Shown here in pieces: positions 1 to 9,456 of a stretch of 40,897 nucleotides of DNA. The notes beneath the pieces are model-generated. The model was given only the letters and a program-made list of their open reading frames with translations, did not search any database and was not told the DNA's origin. The stretch's first letter is position 1, and each line of letters opens with the position of its first letter. Origin of the DNA: Armatimonadota bacterium (GTDB lineage Bacteria > Armatimonadota > UBA5829 > DTLH01); the NCBI GenBank assembly GCA_016190935.1, contig JACPPP010000110.1, positions 1 to 40,897 of the forward strand. The letters are read 5' to 3'. A program made the translations under genes and the position numbers.

Positions 1-228
1 ACGGTCTGAAGTAGCTGTGGAATGAACGAAATGATGTGTATATCCTGCCAAAATCAACTGCTTCCATCTCAATAATCCCACAGCTATTTTACCCACACAA
101 TTATATGCCTCCCTCAATACAACGCGTCGTTATAATACTAGGAGAGCGATTCCTTAATAACGATACAAGCATTTATGCTAGTTACAAGCACGGTTATATG
201 CAATGGTAATTAGAAATCGCTCTACTAG

Positions 229-1998
229 TCAGTCTTCTACTGTTCGGATATGCAATTCCCTAAGCTGCGCATCATCGACCGGTGATGGCGCTGAGGTCAT
301 CGGATCAACGCCGGTAGATGTCTTCGGAAACGCTATTACCTCCCGGATGTTGTCATCGTCGGTAAGCAGCATAACGATCCTGTCGATCCCCGGAGCGAAT
401 CCTCCGTGGGGCGGCGCACCGTACTCGAACGCCTCCAACATGTGGCCGAACCGCGCCTGTGCCTCCTCTTCACTGTAGTTCATCAGTTCGAAGACCTTCG
501 CCTGAATGTCCCGCCTGTGAATCCTGATGCTGCCCGATGATACTTCAGTCCCGTTGGCAACCAGATCATAGCTCCAGGCCCTGACTTTCGCCGGGTCCGT
601 TTCGAGAAGCGGTATGTCGTCCTCGTGTGGAGAGGTGAATGGATGGTGCATTGCGTCCCACCGGTTCTCGTCCTCATTCCATTCGACAAGCGGAAAATCC
701 ACAATCCAGCAAAAAGCCATTTCATTCTTGTCAGCCAGGCCGAGTTTCCTTCCGAACTCCGCGCGCATCCGACCCAGCGCGTTAGCCACCGTCGCTGGTT
801 TATCGGCCAAGATAGCAAGCAAGTCACCCGGCTTTGCCTCAGCGCGCTCCAGAATCGTAGACATTTGCCCATCGGTCAGAAACTTCGCAATCGAAGACTT
901 GACTCCGTCCTCGGTTACGGCGACGGTCACAAGCCCCCTGGCGCCGAAGGTCTTGGCGTGCTCGGTCAGCTCGTCGATCTCCTTGCGACTATAGCCTGCG
1001 CATCCCGGCAGGGCTATTCCCTTGACCTGCCCACCGGACTCTACTGTGCCTCTGAATACCTGGAACTCAGTCTTCGCCGCGATGTCCGACAGATCGTAGA
1101 GCTCCATACCGAACCTCAGATCGGGCTTGTCAGTCCCGAACCGCTCCACCGCCTCGTGATATTTTATCCTCGGAAACGGTTTCTGGAACTTCAGCTTCTT
1201 ATCAGACAGTTTCTCTACGACCTCCGTGAACAAGTCATCCATCAGCTCGAAGATGTCTTCCTGCTTGACGAAGCTCATCTCGAAATCGAGCTGAGTGAAC
1301 TCGGGCTGGCGGTCGGCCCGAGGGTCCTCGTCTCGGAAGCACTTGGCGATCTGGAAGTATCGCTCGAAGCCCGCGACCATCAGGAGTTGCTTGAGCTGCT
1401 GCGGCGACTGTGGCAGCGCGTAGAACTGGCCCGGATAAAGCCTAGCCGGGACGAGATAATCCCGCGCGCCCTCCGGCGTACTCTTTATCAAGATCGGAGT
1501 CTCTACCTCAATGAAGCCGCGGGCGTCCATGAAGTCCCGGATCAGTTTGACCACCCTGTGCCTCAGGAACAGCTTCGTTTGCATTTCGGGCCTTCTCAGG
1601 TCGAGATAGCGGTATTTAAGCCTGACCATCTCGTCGATATTGACCTGATTGGCAATCGGAAATGGGGGCGGTTTTGCGGTGTTGAGCACCTCGATGTTCG
1701 CGACCTCGACCTCGACCTCTCCGGTCGCGAGGTTCGGGTTCTCAGTTCCCTCCGGCCGGTGTCTGACTACGCCGGTCACCTCAAGCACATATTCGCTGCG
1801 CACGGCCTCGGCGACCTTAAACGTATCGGGCGTCTTTACCGGGTCGACAACCGTCTGAACAACGCCGGTCCTATCGCGCATGTCGATGAAAATCAGCCCG
1901 CCATGGTCGCGCATCCGCTGCACCCAGCCGTCGAGTCTGACCTCCCGACCGATATCCTCTGTTGTAACTTCGCCACACCATATTGTCCGCTTCAACAT
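229..1998 (-). CDS. aspS: Aspartyl-tRNA synthetase
   Basis: 589-aa ORF with class II aaRS motifs ([47 protein letters not shown]) typical of bacterial AspRS. Confidence 0.97.
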   Translation of the reverse strand: MLKRTIWCGEVTTEDIGREVRLDGWVQRMRDHGGLIFIDMRDRTGVVQTVVDPVKTPDTFKVAEAVRSEYVLEVTGVVRHRPEGTENPNLATGEVEVEVANIEVLNTAKPPPFPIANQVNIDEMVRLKYRYLDLRRPEMQTKLFLRHRVVKLIRDFMDARGFIEVETPILIKSTPEGARDYLVPARLYPGQFYALPQSPQQLKQLLMVAGFERYFQIAKCFRDEDPRADRQPEFTQLDFEMSFVKQEDIFELMDDLFTEVVEKLSDKKLKFQKPFPRIKYHEAVERFGTDKPDLRFGMELYDLSDIAAKTEFQVFRGTVESGGQVKGIALPGCAGYSRKEIDELTEHAKTFGARGLVTVAVTEDGVKSSIAKFLTDGQMSTILERAEAKPGDLLAILADKPATVANALGRMRAEFGRKLGLADKNEMAFCWIVDFPLVEWNEDENRWDAMHHPFTSPHEDDIPLLETDPAKVRAWSYDLVANGTEVSSGSIRIHRRDIQAKVFELMNYSEEEAQARFGHMLEAFEYGAPPHGGFAPGIDRIVMLLTDDDNIREVIAFPKTSTGVDPMTSAPSPVDDAQLRELHIRTVED

Positions 1999-2414
1999 CA
2001 GTTGTGTCTGCCTTCTCTCTTATGCCGATACATCGCAGGTGTTAAGATCATCACACCCGCCACCTCTTTCCAGAAAAGGTGGTCGAAGTGACGAGTATTA
2101 CCGGTCAGCAGGTGCGATGCCTGCGCCTCAATCGCCGCCGCAAGTACCGGCCTATCCTTTATATGTAAGTCTATGTCTTCAGGCAGGTCATCGCTTGCAG
2201 CGGTCCCACCAGAAATGGTCATCTTTGAAACCAGAACCTCCAACTCGGACAGGCTCTCCGGTCGCTCCTTCCACACATTCTGTTTGGCCTCTTCCACCAC
2301 GTAGTATGAGGACACCAGTTCCACATCGCCGATGTCCCACAACCAGCGAACGCGGGAGGTCTTCTTGTAGGCAGCGGAGAAGATCACATTTGCATCGAGA
2401 AAGAGTCTGTCCAA
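1998..2414 (-). CDS. PIN-domain (VapC-like) toxin
   Basis: 138 aa; [12 protein letters not shown]-terminus and acidic PIN pattern ([24 protein letters not shown]). Stop TGA shares its A with the aspS ATG at 1998. Confidence 0.85.
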   Translation of the reverse strand: MDRLFLDANVIFSAAYKKTSRVRWLWDIGDVELVSSYYVVEEAKQNVWKERPESLSELEVLVSKMTISGGTAASDDLPEDIDLHIKDRPVLAAAIEAQASHLLTGNTRHFDHLFWKEVAGVMILTPAMYRHKREGRHN

Positions 2415-2419
2415 TGGAT

Positions 2420-2722
2420 CTACTCCGGTTTCCGGTGAGGAATAGTCTCCGGATCAAGCCCCATTGCCTTGACCTCCTCCACGACTTCCGCGTACTCCTC
2501 CATATCCATACTGTTAGTCAGGAGGAACTCTGCTATCCGTTCCTTGGTGTAAATCTCGATCGGCATTGCGACCGCAGGACGAATGAGGATGCCATCCCCC
2601 CTGTCCTCGGCGATCACGAGAGTCCCTTCCTCGATCCCAAACCGCTTTCGCAGCTTGGCCGGAATGACTACAGTCCCTCTCTTCCCTACCCTGCTTATAT
2701 CACGCTCTTTCTGTTTTCGCAT
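2420..2722 (-). CDS. AbrB/MazE-type antitoxin
   Basis: 100 aa; VGKRGTVVIPAKLRKRFGIEEGTLVIAEDRGDGILIRPA is a canonical SpoVT-AbrB swapped-hairpin motif; adjacent to the PIN gene. Confidence 0.88.
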   Translation of the reverse strand: MRKQKERDISRVGKRGTVVIPAKLRKRFGIEEGTLVIAEDRGDGILIRPAVAMPIEIYTKERIAEFLLTNSMDMEEYAEVVEEVKAMGLDPETIPHRKPE

Positions 2723-2748
2723 ATTTCACCTGCCGGAATATCTGAATA

Positions 2749-4041
2749 TCATGCATGGCTATTATCCGCGATACCGGCCACTCTGTCAAGCTCAAGCGCC
2801 TCCGCCACCTTATCCATGCCCACCTGCCTCTGCTCCTTCGCCGCCATGTCCCTCACCGTCACCACGCTCTGCTTCACCTCATCCTCACCTATGATCATGA
2901 CGTATTCCGCGCCGAGCTTGTCCGCAAGCTTCATTTGAGACTTAAGGCTTCTGCCGGTAAAGTCCGACTCGGAAGCAATCCCGTATCGACGGAGGTCGGC
3001 AAGCAACTTCACTGCCGCCGCCCGTGCTTCGCTACCGATGGCCGCAACGAACACCTTCGGCTTCGGCTCCGCCGGAAGCTCGATATTTAGTCGCTCCAGC
3101 GTCAGCAGGAGCCGTTCGACCCCCAGCCCGAACCCGAGCGCCGGAGTCGGCGGGCCGCCAAGCTCCTCGACCATGCTGTCATATCGACCTCCGCCGCAGA
3201 CCTCATTCTGAGCTCCCAATAGCGGCGTCTGGAAGACAAAGACCGTGCGCGTGTAGTAATCAAGCCCTCGAACCAGGCGCGGATCGAGCACGAAGCTGAT
3301 ACCCAGTCCCTCAAGAGACCTCTGGACAGTCTCGAAATGCGCCCGACACTCATCACATAGGAACTCCGCTGGCCCCGGCGCGTCCCGGAGCAGTTCCCGG
3401 CACCGCTCAACCTTGCAATCGAGCATCCTCAGAGGGTTCTTCTCGTACCGCACCTGACACTCCGGGCAAAGCTCCGAGACAAACGGCTCGGCGTATTTCC
3501 GCAGGGCCTCACGGTACACGGGCCTATCCTCCGGGCCTCCAAGCGAGTTCAGCCTGAGCTCAATGCCGCTCAAACCGAGCGACGAGAGGAACTGATGAGC
3601 AAGGGAGATCACCTCGACGTCCGCCGACGGTTCTCCTGACCCTATCATCTCGACCCCGAACTGATTGTGCTCCCGGTACCGGCCCGCCTGGGGGCGCTCG
3701 TAGCGGAATATGCGGCCGACGTAGTACAGCTTGGCGACCGGCAGGTCGGCCCCGATGTTGTGCTCAAGATACGCCCGCACCGCCGGCGCGGTCCCCTCCG
3801 GCCTGAGAGTAATGCTCCGCCCGCCGCGGTCGGTGAAGGTGTACATCTCCTTCGTAACGATATCCGTCGTCTCGCCTGTCGTGCGGGTGAAAAGTTCCGT
3901 CTCCTCGAACGTAGGCGTGCGGATTTCACGGAATCCGTAAAGCGCGCAGATCTCCCTGAATTTCCCCTCAATATACTGCCACCGCGGGGTCGCAATCGGA
4001 AGAACATCCTGCGTGCCCCGCGGCGCTTTAAACCTTGCCAC
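2749..4041 (-). CDS. hisS: Histidyl-tRNA synthetase
   Basis: 430 aa; starts PRGTQDVLP, class II motifs, VRGLDYYTRTVFVF and the C-terminal anticodon-binding domain. Confidence 0.97.
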   Translation of the reverse strand: MARFKAPRGTQDVLPIATPRWQYIEGKFREICALYGFREIRTPTFEETELFTRTTGETTDIVTKEMYTFTDRGGRSITLRPEGTAPAVRAYLEHNIGADLPVAKLYYVGRIFRYERPQAGRYREHNQFGVEMIGSGEPSADVEVISLAHQFLSSLGLSGIELRLNSLGGPEDRPVYREALRKYAEPFVSELCPECQVRYEKNPLRMLDCKVERCRELLRDAPGPAEFLCDECRAHFETVQRSLEGLGISFVLDPRLVRGLDYYTRTVFVFQTPLLGAQNEVCGGGRYDSMVEELGGPPTPALGFGLGVERLLLTLERLNIELPAEPKPKVFVAAIGSEARAAAVKLLADLRRYGIASESDFTGRSLKSQMKLADKLGAEYVMIIGEDEVKQSVVTVRDMAAKEQRQVGMDKVAEALELDRVAGIADNSHA

Positions 4042-4428
4042 TGTTCAGCAATCTCCTCCGCAATATGGTAGCCAAAATAGACTGCTCTGTCAAACAAGAT
4101 GACGTGTGCGAGCTACGACCCTGGTTCGTTTAGGGTAGTTCTGACGGTTTCTCGGCTCTTAATCCCCTGGCATGCGCGAAACGGAACGGGATTGGATGTC
4201 CTGGACCATCCGCGGGCCCGAGTTGACTCTTTCTTTCTAATGCATAAATCTCGCGTTCTTGGAAAACGAAATTGAGCGTGGGCTGAGCGTGGAGATAGTT
4301 GAAAGTAGGCCGGTTGACCGGTCGACCCCGAAACCTGCTTGTATCTGTGTCACGACTTTGAACCCTTGTCAAGTGGTATTTTGGGCAACTGGGAATAGAA
4401 AAGTAGAAAAGAGCCTCCGTACGTATTG

Positions 4429-4678
4429 CATCACGAGAAAATCGCACCATGTGGTCTTTCATGCATCGTGAGAGATCGCACCGACCGAGTCTGCCCGACG
4501 TACCTGCTGAGTCGGCTGGGGCGGGGTGTGGGTCAAGGCTGTGCAAGCACCGAAACAGGCTTGGCCTTGACGCACGCCTCCCCCAGCCGTACAATCCAAC
4601 CGGTCGGGCGGACGGAACACCTTTGGTGCGGTCCTATTTGATGCAACGATCCGATTTCGGTGCGATCTCTCGTGATTC
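4429..4678. ncRNA. Candidate structured RNA: nested rod-like hairpin with an alternative outer stem (6S-like or leader element)
   Basis: Perfect 15-nt inverted repeat GAGAGATCGCACCGA (4470-4484) / TCGGTGCGATCTCTC (4657-4671), nested GTCTGCCCGAC (4489-4499)/GTCGGGCGGAC (4603-4613), nested 25-26-nt arms 4514-4539/4564-4588. A further copy of the outer arm lies at 4430-4448. Confidence 0.35.
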
Positions 4679-4688
4679 AATTCGCGTA

Positions 4689-4718
4689 TTGACATTGTGA
4701 AGGGGGCTGTAGTATCAT
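4689..4718 (+). promoter_or_regulatory. Sigma70-type promoter for tRNA-Glu
   Basis: TTGACA (4689-4694) - 18 nt - TATCAT (4713-4718), about 50 nt upstream of the tRNA. Confidence 0.6.
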
Positions 4719-4766
4719 ATACCCACGATGACCTAGGCATAAGACTGTAAGACCATCGCAAAAGAG

Positions 4767-4842
4767 GCCCCGTCGTCTAGCGGTCCAGGATGCATGGTTC
4801 TCAGCCATGAGATCGAGGGTTCGAATCCCTTCGGGGCTACCA
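4767..4842 (+). tRNA. tRNA-Glu (anticodon CTC), CCA encoded
   Basis: GCCCCGT acceptor pairing with CGGGGCT, anticodon arm CATGG-TTCTCAG-CCATG, T-loop GGTTCGAATCC, 3' ACCA. Confidence 0.95.
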
Positions 4843-4846
4843 CATT

Positions 4847-4890
4847 ACCGGTCCAAAACACTCTCTAAGCGTTTTGGGCCGGTTTGCTTT
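4847..4890 (+). terminator. Rho-independent terminator after tRNA-Glu
   Basis: ACCGGtCCAAAAC...GTTTTGGgCCGGT hairpin followed by a T-rich tract (TTTGCTTT). Confidence 0.6.
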
Positions 4891-5161
4891 ATCCGGCGGT
4901 AATCCGCCTCGCCACGCGTGATTCCACGCTCAGATTGCCCGGTTTTCCTTCACCGCCACACGGACCATGACGACCGGTCTTGAAATCGGGGTCTGAAGCA
5001 TCAGTGCCCATATCGCCCCCCAACCGCCGTTTCTCTCTGAAACATGAGAACTTGAGGCTGCTCGATTTCAAGATTTCACGCTCAAAATCGGCAGCGAAAA
5101 CGCGGAGGTTCGAATCACAAGCGGTGAAAAGCGGTCGGTTTGCGAGGGTTCAAACCGGCAG

Positions 5162-6235
5162 CTACCGCGATTCGTGTTCGTGGCGATGGTGAATGTCCGG
5201 TGCGTGTGGGTGCGAGTGCCGATTGGCTTCGTGGCGATGCTGGTGCGAATGCGTCTCGTTCGGATTCTTCTCTTCTTCGTGCAAATGCGCGTGGTGCAGT
5301 CCGTCGTGTCGATGGCGGTGTTCGTGCTCCACAGTCAGATGTTCATGGACATGCGCGTGTTCTTCAGTGAGAAGCAGAGCAACTCCGACTACCATGAACG
5401 GGATCGATAGCACAAAGAAAGCGTTTGGCAGGGTCCGGAACAGGACGAAAGATAGCACAGCGCCCAAGAACGGAGCCGCCCCGAAATACGAACTCGTTCT
5501 TGCTGCCCCCAGGCTGCGCAAGGCAAGAATGAAGAGCATGATGCTGGCCCCATAGCTCACAAAGCCTAAGAGCATGGCCATCATCGCATTCCCCACGCTC
5601 GGAAGTGGCTGTCCGATCACTGTCGCCAACGATAGCGAAAACAGCCCCGCGCACAATCCCTTGATTGCCACAATCTGGAGCGGGTCCTTCGCCGAGATAT
5701 TGCGGGTCAGGTTGTTGTCTATGCCCCAAAAGATGCAGGCTGCTACTACCCCGACGGCTCCGGGCGAGATGCCCCATCTACCTGAGAGATCGCTGGAGAG
5801 CAATGCCCCTGCGAAAGTGACGCACGCTGCAGCCGCCCAGACGCGTCGCCCTACAGCCTCTCCGAGAAAACAAGCAGCTATGAGGACTGTCGCCACCCCC
5901 TCAAAGTTGAGCAAGAGGGAGGCAGTGGCGGCAGGTGTTGCCTTCAGGCTCAGCATCAGTGTGATAGGCGCAGCCACTCCGCCCGCAGCGACGGCTCCGA
6001 AAAGCCACGGCAGGTCACTTCTTGTCAGAGGCGCTTCTGTCTGTTCCCGCTGGTGCATGAAGCGCTGTGCCAACATGACCAGCACCGAGCCGATGCCACT
6101 TCCAAGATACAGCAAGCCCGCCAAGGCGAGCGGATGCACACTGTCGAGAAGCAACTTCGCAAACGGAGTGCTTGCGCCAAACAATACCGCAGCCATGATA
6201 GCCTGCAAGATTGGGTAGATGCGTGTTCGTTCCAT
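5162..6235 (-). CDS. EamA/DMT-family transporter with His-rich C-terminal tail
   Basis: 357 aa with ~10 hydrophobic segments (AAVLFGASTPFAKLLL, LLNFEGVATVLIAACFLGE) and a long HxH-rich C-terminus. Confidence 0.88.
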   Translation of the reverse strand: MERTRIYPILQAIMAAVLFGASTPFAKLLLDSVHPLALAGLLYLGSGIGSVLVMLAQRFMHQREQTEAPLTRSDLPWLFGAVAAGGVAAPITLMLSLKATPAATASLLLNFEGVATVLIAACFLGEAVGRRVWAAAACVTFAGALLSSDLSGRWGISPGAVGVVAACIFWGIDNNLTRNISAKDPLQIVAIKGLCAGLFSLSLATVIGQPLPSVGNAMMAMLLGFVSYGASIMLFILALRSLGAARTSSYFGAAPFLGAVLSFVLFRTLPNAFFVLSIPFMVVGVALLLTEEHAHVHEHLTVEHEHRHRHDGLHHAHLHEEEKNPNETHSHQHRHEANRHSHPHAPDIHHRHEHESR

Positions 6236-6402
6236 TGAGTTTCCACTCTGCTTCCGACTACATTATACTGCCTGAGTCCAGCACAATGCAGTAGATGGTG
6301 TAATGGTCGGCACGCTGTGGCGGTGATCACAGGCTAAGTGGATTGAGCAGATAGTTTCCCCCACACATATCCGGAAGTGTGGGGGTTGCTACCGTGCAGG
6401 GG

Positions 6403-6804
6403 CTACTCAACAAGGAATCCCCATCTCCGCCTCTGCTCCTCCCAATCCGGTGGAATCGCTCCGGTGAGCTTGGTCTGGGAGAAACCGTCCGGCTCCCGGC
6501 CGTCGAGGATCGCTTCGATGATGTCTGGGGCAAGTATGGTAAAGCGGAGCAGGCGGCTCATGTAGGTGGCGCAGACTCCCAGAGATTTCGCCATTTCCCG
6601 AATCGAACGATACTTCGCGGAGTCGAGCAACTCCTGCCAGGCGTAGGCACGCGCAATGGCTATCGCGAAGGGTTCGTCGTAGTCGGCCTTGCTCATTCGT
6701 TCCTGCAGTCCATCAGGAACGATTACTTCCTTCCTGCCGCCCCGCTTCTTCAGTTTCATCGGGATTCGGAGGAGAATGCCATTCTTCCCGCGTTCCAGGT
6801 TCAT
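6403..6804 (-). CDS. Prophage HTH/ParB-KorB-like small protein
   Basis: Likely start MNLERGKNG at 6804, just after the recombinase stop; IREMAKSLGVCATYMSRLLRFTILAPDIIEAILDG resembles a ParB/KorB-type HTH seen next to prophage recombinases. Confidence 0.65.
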   Translation of the reverse strand: MNLERGKNGILLRIPMKLKKRGGRKEVIVPDGLQERMSKADYDEPFAIAIARAYAWQELLDSAKYRSIREMAKSLGVCATYMSRLLRFTILAPDIIEAILDGREPDGFSQTKLTGAIPPDWEEQRRRWGFLVE

Positions 6805-6805
6805 C

Positions 6806-8191
6806 TCATCTATCACTGGGCATCCTTTCGTCGTATGCAGTCCTGGTCTCGCCAAGAACCGAGAGCAAGGAGTGCAGGCCACCTGTCTGCATCCGCACGT
6901 CAAGGCCGTCTTCGTTTACTGATATGCTCTCGACCAGGGCACCCACGATCATTCGCTGTTCAGCGGGGTAAAGCTCGTTCCAGATGGGATCGAACTGCTG
7001 GAGAGCATCGGTTACTTCCCATCGGGTAACGGCTGCCGAGTCGAGATCACAGGATGCGAGATATGTCTGAGCTATCATCTCCGGCGACTTGATGATCGAG
7101 CGGATCTGGTCTACCACAGCCTTCTCGATATCACCGGCGGGCAGAAGCCTCACTGGGCATGAGGTATAGCCGTTCTTGCCTGCCTTAACGCACAGGTAGT
7201 ACCGGTACGTCCGACCGCCCTTCCGGGTGTACGTGCTCGTCATGGCACACTCACAGTGTCCGCAGCGAATCACCCCTTTGAGGAGTGACGGCACCTTCTC
7301 ATGGGCAACCTGCTCTCTTGGCGGATTCGACTTCAGCATCGTCTGCACTCTGTCCCAGAGCTTGCGCGAGACTATGGCTTTATGCTCGCCTGGGTAGACT
7401 TTTTCCTTGTGTGCTATCTCGCCGACGTATGTCCGATTGTTCAGCAGTCGGTAGATATGCGATGCGTTCCAAGGCTTCCCCGGCCGAGTCGCGCCTTTGC
7501 GGGTGGTCCACGACTTGGTGGTTATTCCGAGTCCGTTCAGTTCCTTCGCGATTCCCAGTCCTGACCCGGTCTCTGCATGCCGCCTGAATATCCGGAGGAC
7601 GGTCTTTGCCTCCTCTTCGTTCACGATTAGCTTGTGGGTCAGCGGATCGGGATCGTACCCCAAGAGCGGTGTGCCGCCGGTATACTTACCTTTCTTCTTT
7701 GCGCCAGCGATCTTGTCGCGCACCCGTTCGGCGATGATGGCTCTCTCGAACTCGGCAAAGCTCATCAGAATGTTCAGCGTGAGTTTCCCAATGGCAGTTG
7801 TTGTCGAGAAGTTCTGGGTGATGCTCACAAAGGAGACGTCACGAGCCTCGAATAGCTCCATTAACTTCGCAAAGTCGAGCAGGGAGCGCGAGAGCCTGTC
7901 TACTTTGTATGTAACAACCACATCTATCTTGCTGGATCGAATGTCGTCGAGCATTCGCTGGAGGGCGGGACGGTCGGCGTTAGCGCCGGTGAAACCGCCA
8001 TCCGAGTAGACATCAGACAAGAGTGTCCAGCCCTCATGTCGCTGGCTCGCTACATATGCCTCACATGCCTCACGTTGGGCATCAAGGCTGTCGAACTCCA
8101 TGTCGAGGCCGTCTTCGGTGGATTTCCTGCAGTACACGGCGCACCGAAGCGTCTGCTGCGCAGTGGCAGGGGCTGTTGGAGCAGTCATCAT
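6806..8191 (-). CDS. Large serine recombinase (prophage integrase candidate)
   Basis: 461 aa; resolvase domain (AVYCRKSTEDGLDMEFDSLDAQREACEAYV; YKVDRLSRSLLDFAKLMELFE), recombinase and zinc-ribbon segments. Confidence 0.94.
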   Translation of the reverse strand: MMTAPTAPATAQQTLRCAVYCRKSTEDGLDMEFDSLDAQREACEAYVASQRHEGWTLLSDVYSDGGFTGANADRPALQRMLDDIRSSKIDVVVTYKVDRLSRSLLDFAKLMELFEARDVSFVSITQNFSTTTAIGKLTLNILMSFAEFERAIIAERVRDKIAGAKKKGKYTGGTPLLGYDPDPLTHKLIVNEEEAKTVLRIFRRHAETGSGLGIAKELNGLGITTKSWTTRKGATRPGKPWNASHIYRLLNNRTYVGEIAHKEKVYPGEHKAIVSRKLWDRVQTMLKSNPPREQVAHEKVPSLLKGVIRCGHCECAMTSTYTRKGGRTYRYYLCVKAGKNGYTSCPVRLLPAGDIEKAVVDQIRSIIKSPEMIAQTYLASCDLDSAAVTRWEVTDALQQFDPIWNELYPAEQRMIVGALVESISVNEDGLDVRMQTGGLHSLLSVLGETRTAYDERMPSDR

Positions 8192-8691
8192 TTGCTTCTA
8201 TTCCTTGCGTCGATGCCGAAGAACGTGCGTCCGTTCCAATGGCAGCCGGTGATGGCCTTGGTTGCAGCGGTCAATGATCGATATCGCTTGCCCTGGTATT
8301 CGACCCCTCCAGACACAACGATCACCTCGTAGCGCGCTCCCTTCCATTCCCGGATGAGCTTTGTTCCGATAATGGGCATGTCGTCAGTAGCGCGTCTGCG
8401 CCTGCCGCTCTTCGTCTCAACTCTGATTCCGGTCTCATCATAGCCGTGCTCGATCAATAACTGCCGCAATCGGTCTCTGACAGTTTCCGGCAAGCCCCCG
8501 AAGGTGAACTCCTGGATGCGGTACGCAAGCCTGTTAATGATGAATGTGCGGTTGTAGGTTGGCGGCTCCGAACCAAACATCGTCATGTATAGAGCCTTCA
8601 GATCGTCGTGGCTCAGGCTGTGAAGGTTTGCCATCTGCTGTTGTACTAGGTCCGCCACGATACCTCCTCGATAACCGTTCCTCGTGACCAT
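8188..8691 (-). CDS. DUF2924-like protein
   Basis: 167 aa; R-x-FIINRLAYRIQE and C-terminal GTKLIREWKGARYEVIVVSGGVEYQGKRYRSLTAATKAITG; overlaps the recombinase start. Confidence 0.82.
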   Translation of the reverse strand: MVTRNGYRGGIVADLVQQQMANLHSLSHDDLKALYMTMFGSEPPTYNRTFIINRLAYRIQEFTFGGLPETVRDRLRQLLIEHGYDETGIRVETKSGRRRRATDDMPIIGTKLIREWKGARYEVIVVSGGVEYQGKRYRSLTAATKAITGCHWNGRTFFGIDARNRSK

Positions 8692-8752
8692 TCATCACTC
8701 ACGTCGGCAACAAAAGCAAGTTTTCAAGAACAGAGACTGCTCATTCCAGGCG

Positions 8753-9169
8753 CTATTTCCGAACAGCTTTTGCTGATGCCGCCGCGCGCATCTGGGCGAG
8801 CGTCTTGCCCTTGGTCCACTGGGCGTGCGGGCGATCCTTGAAGGTCTTCCAGCTTCCGCCCCATTCGAGGCCGCACTGCTGGGCGATCTTCCCGAACACA
8901 TCCCACGGGCCGTTCCAGGTAACCTTGCCGTTGATAACAAAGGCGTAGTCGGCTGCGAGACCGAAGTTGTGCCAGGAGTACCCGCCGCGCGCGTTGGTCA
9001 CGATGCTCCCGGGCGCGGTGCGGCCCTTGGCGTATAGCTGGTTCTGGCTCACGATGGACCTGTAGCCCCAAGTCAGAACGACCTTGATGCCATGGTCGGC
9101 AAGCTTCTTCTCGAAGAGGTTGAGCTTCTTGGCGAACTCGGGGTCAAGCCCGACTCTCGACGCGCTCAT
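8753..9169 (-). CDS. Peptidase M15-family endolysin
   Basis: 138 aa; GYRSIVSQNQLYAKGR, SWHNFGLAADYAFV and PHAQW match phage L-alanyl-D-glutamate endopeptidases. Confidence 0.88.
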   Translation of the reverse strand: MSASRVGLDPEFAKKLNLFEKKLADHGIKVVLTWGYRSIVSQNQLYAKGRTAPGSIVTNARGGYSWHNFGLAADYAFVINGKVTWNGPWDVFGKIAQQCGLEWGGSWKTFKDRPHAQWTKGKTLAQMRAAASAKAVRK

Positions 9170-9375
9170 CGGCTCTCTCCCTTCGGAAGCGATTTGGCGC
9201 TATGAACGCTCTTGTCAGCGAAAACATCAAGTCCAGAGTTCGCAAGCGTGCGGCCTTTATTCATCTGGTTCATCTCGCGTTTCCTCCTGCGCAGTATTCC
9301 GGCGGCAAGAATCCCCGCCACCTCAGCCATTCTGTCATCAAAGGTCAGCCGGTTCGGATAGCAGTCTGTAGGCAT
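9166..9375 (-). CDS. Small prophage protein of unknown function
   Basis: RBS AGGAGG before ATG at 9375; RLTFDDRMAEVAGILAAGILRRRKRE. The longer ORF start (9447) would include the regulatory motif. Confidence 0.55.
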   Translation of the reverse strand: MPTDCYPNRLTFDDRMAEVAGILAAGILRRRKREMNQMNKGRTLANSGLDVFADKSVHSAKSLPKGESR

Positions 9376-9415
9376 GAACAACCTCCTGGGGCTTCGTAAG
9401 AGACTGAGCAGCCTC

Positions 9416-9456
9416 CAGTTGATATTTACTGGCGGGGATTCCAGCATGCCGGGAAT
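9416..9456 (-). promoter_or_regulatory. Phage regulatory motif copy C (upstream of lysis genes)
   Basis: Minus strand: ATTCCCGGC-N12-CCGCCAGTAAATATCAACTG, identical to copy A at both conserved blocks, 40 nt from the ATG at 9375. Confidence 0.7.

Noticed and set aside
625-2091. 488-aa plus-strand ORF antisense to aspS
   Set aside because: Lies opposite a clear aspS gene; no recognisable domain; typical long antisense ORF in high-GC coding sequence.
1880-2938. 352-aa plus-strand ORF across the TA pair
   Set aside because: Overlaps three well-supported minus-strand genes; composition is low-complexity Ser/Pro/Arg-rich.
4470-4671. MITE interpretation of the 15-bp terminal inverted repeats
   Set aside because: No convincing target-site duplication at the ends, and internal nested helices fit an RNA better; a genome copy count would be needed to revive it.
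4041-4700. T-box leader for hisS on the minus strand
   Set aside because: No match to the conserved AGGGTGGNACCGCG T-box sequence was found in the upstream region.
5100-5165. tRNA T-loop-like strings (GGTTCGAATC, GGTTCAAACC) suggesting a tRNA remnant or att site
   Set aside because: No acceptor or anticodon arms can be assembled around them; likely chance matches.
9376-9447. Upstream start (MLESPPVNINWRLL...) for the small protein at 9166
   Set aside because: The segment is the shared regulatory motif C (NINW is the translated motif); a good RBS precedes the ATG at 9375.
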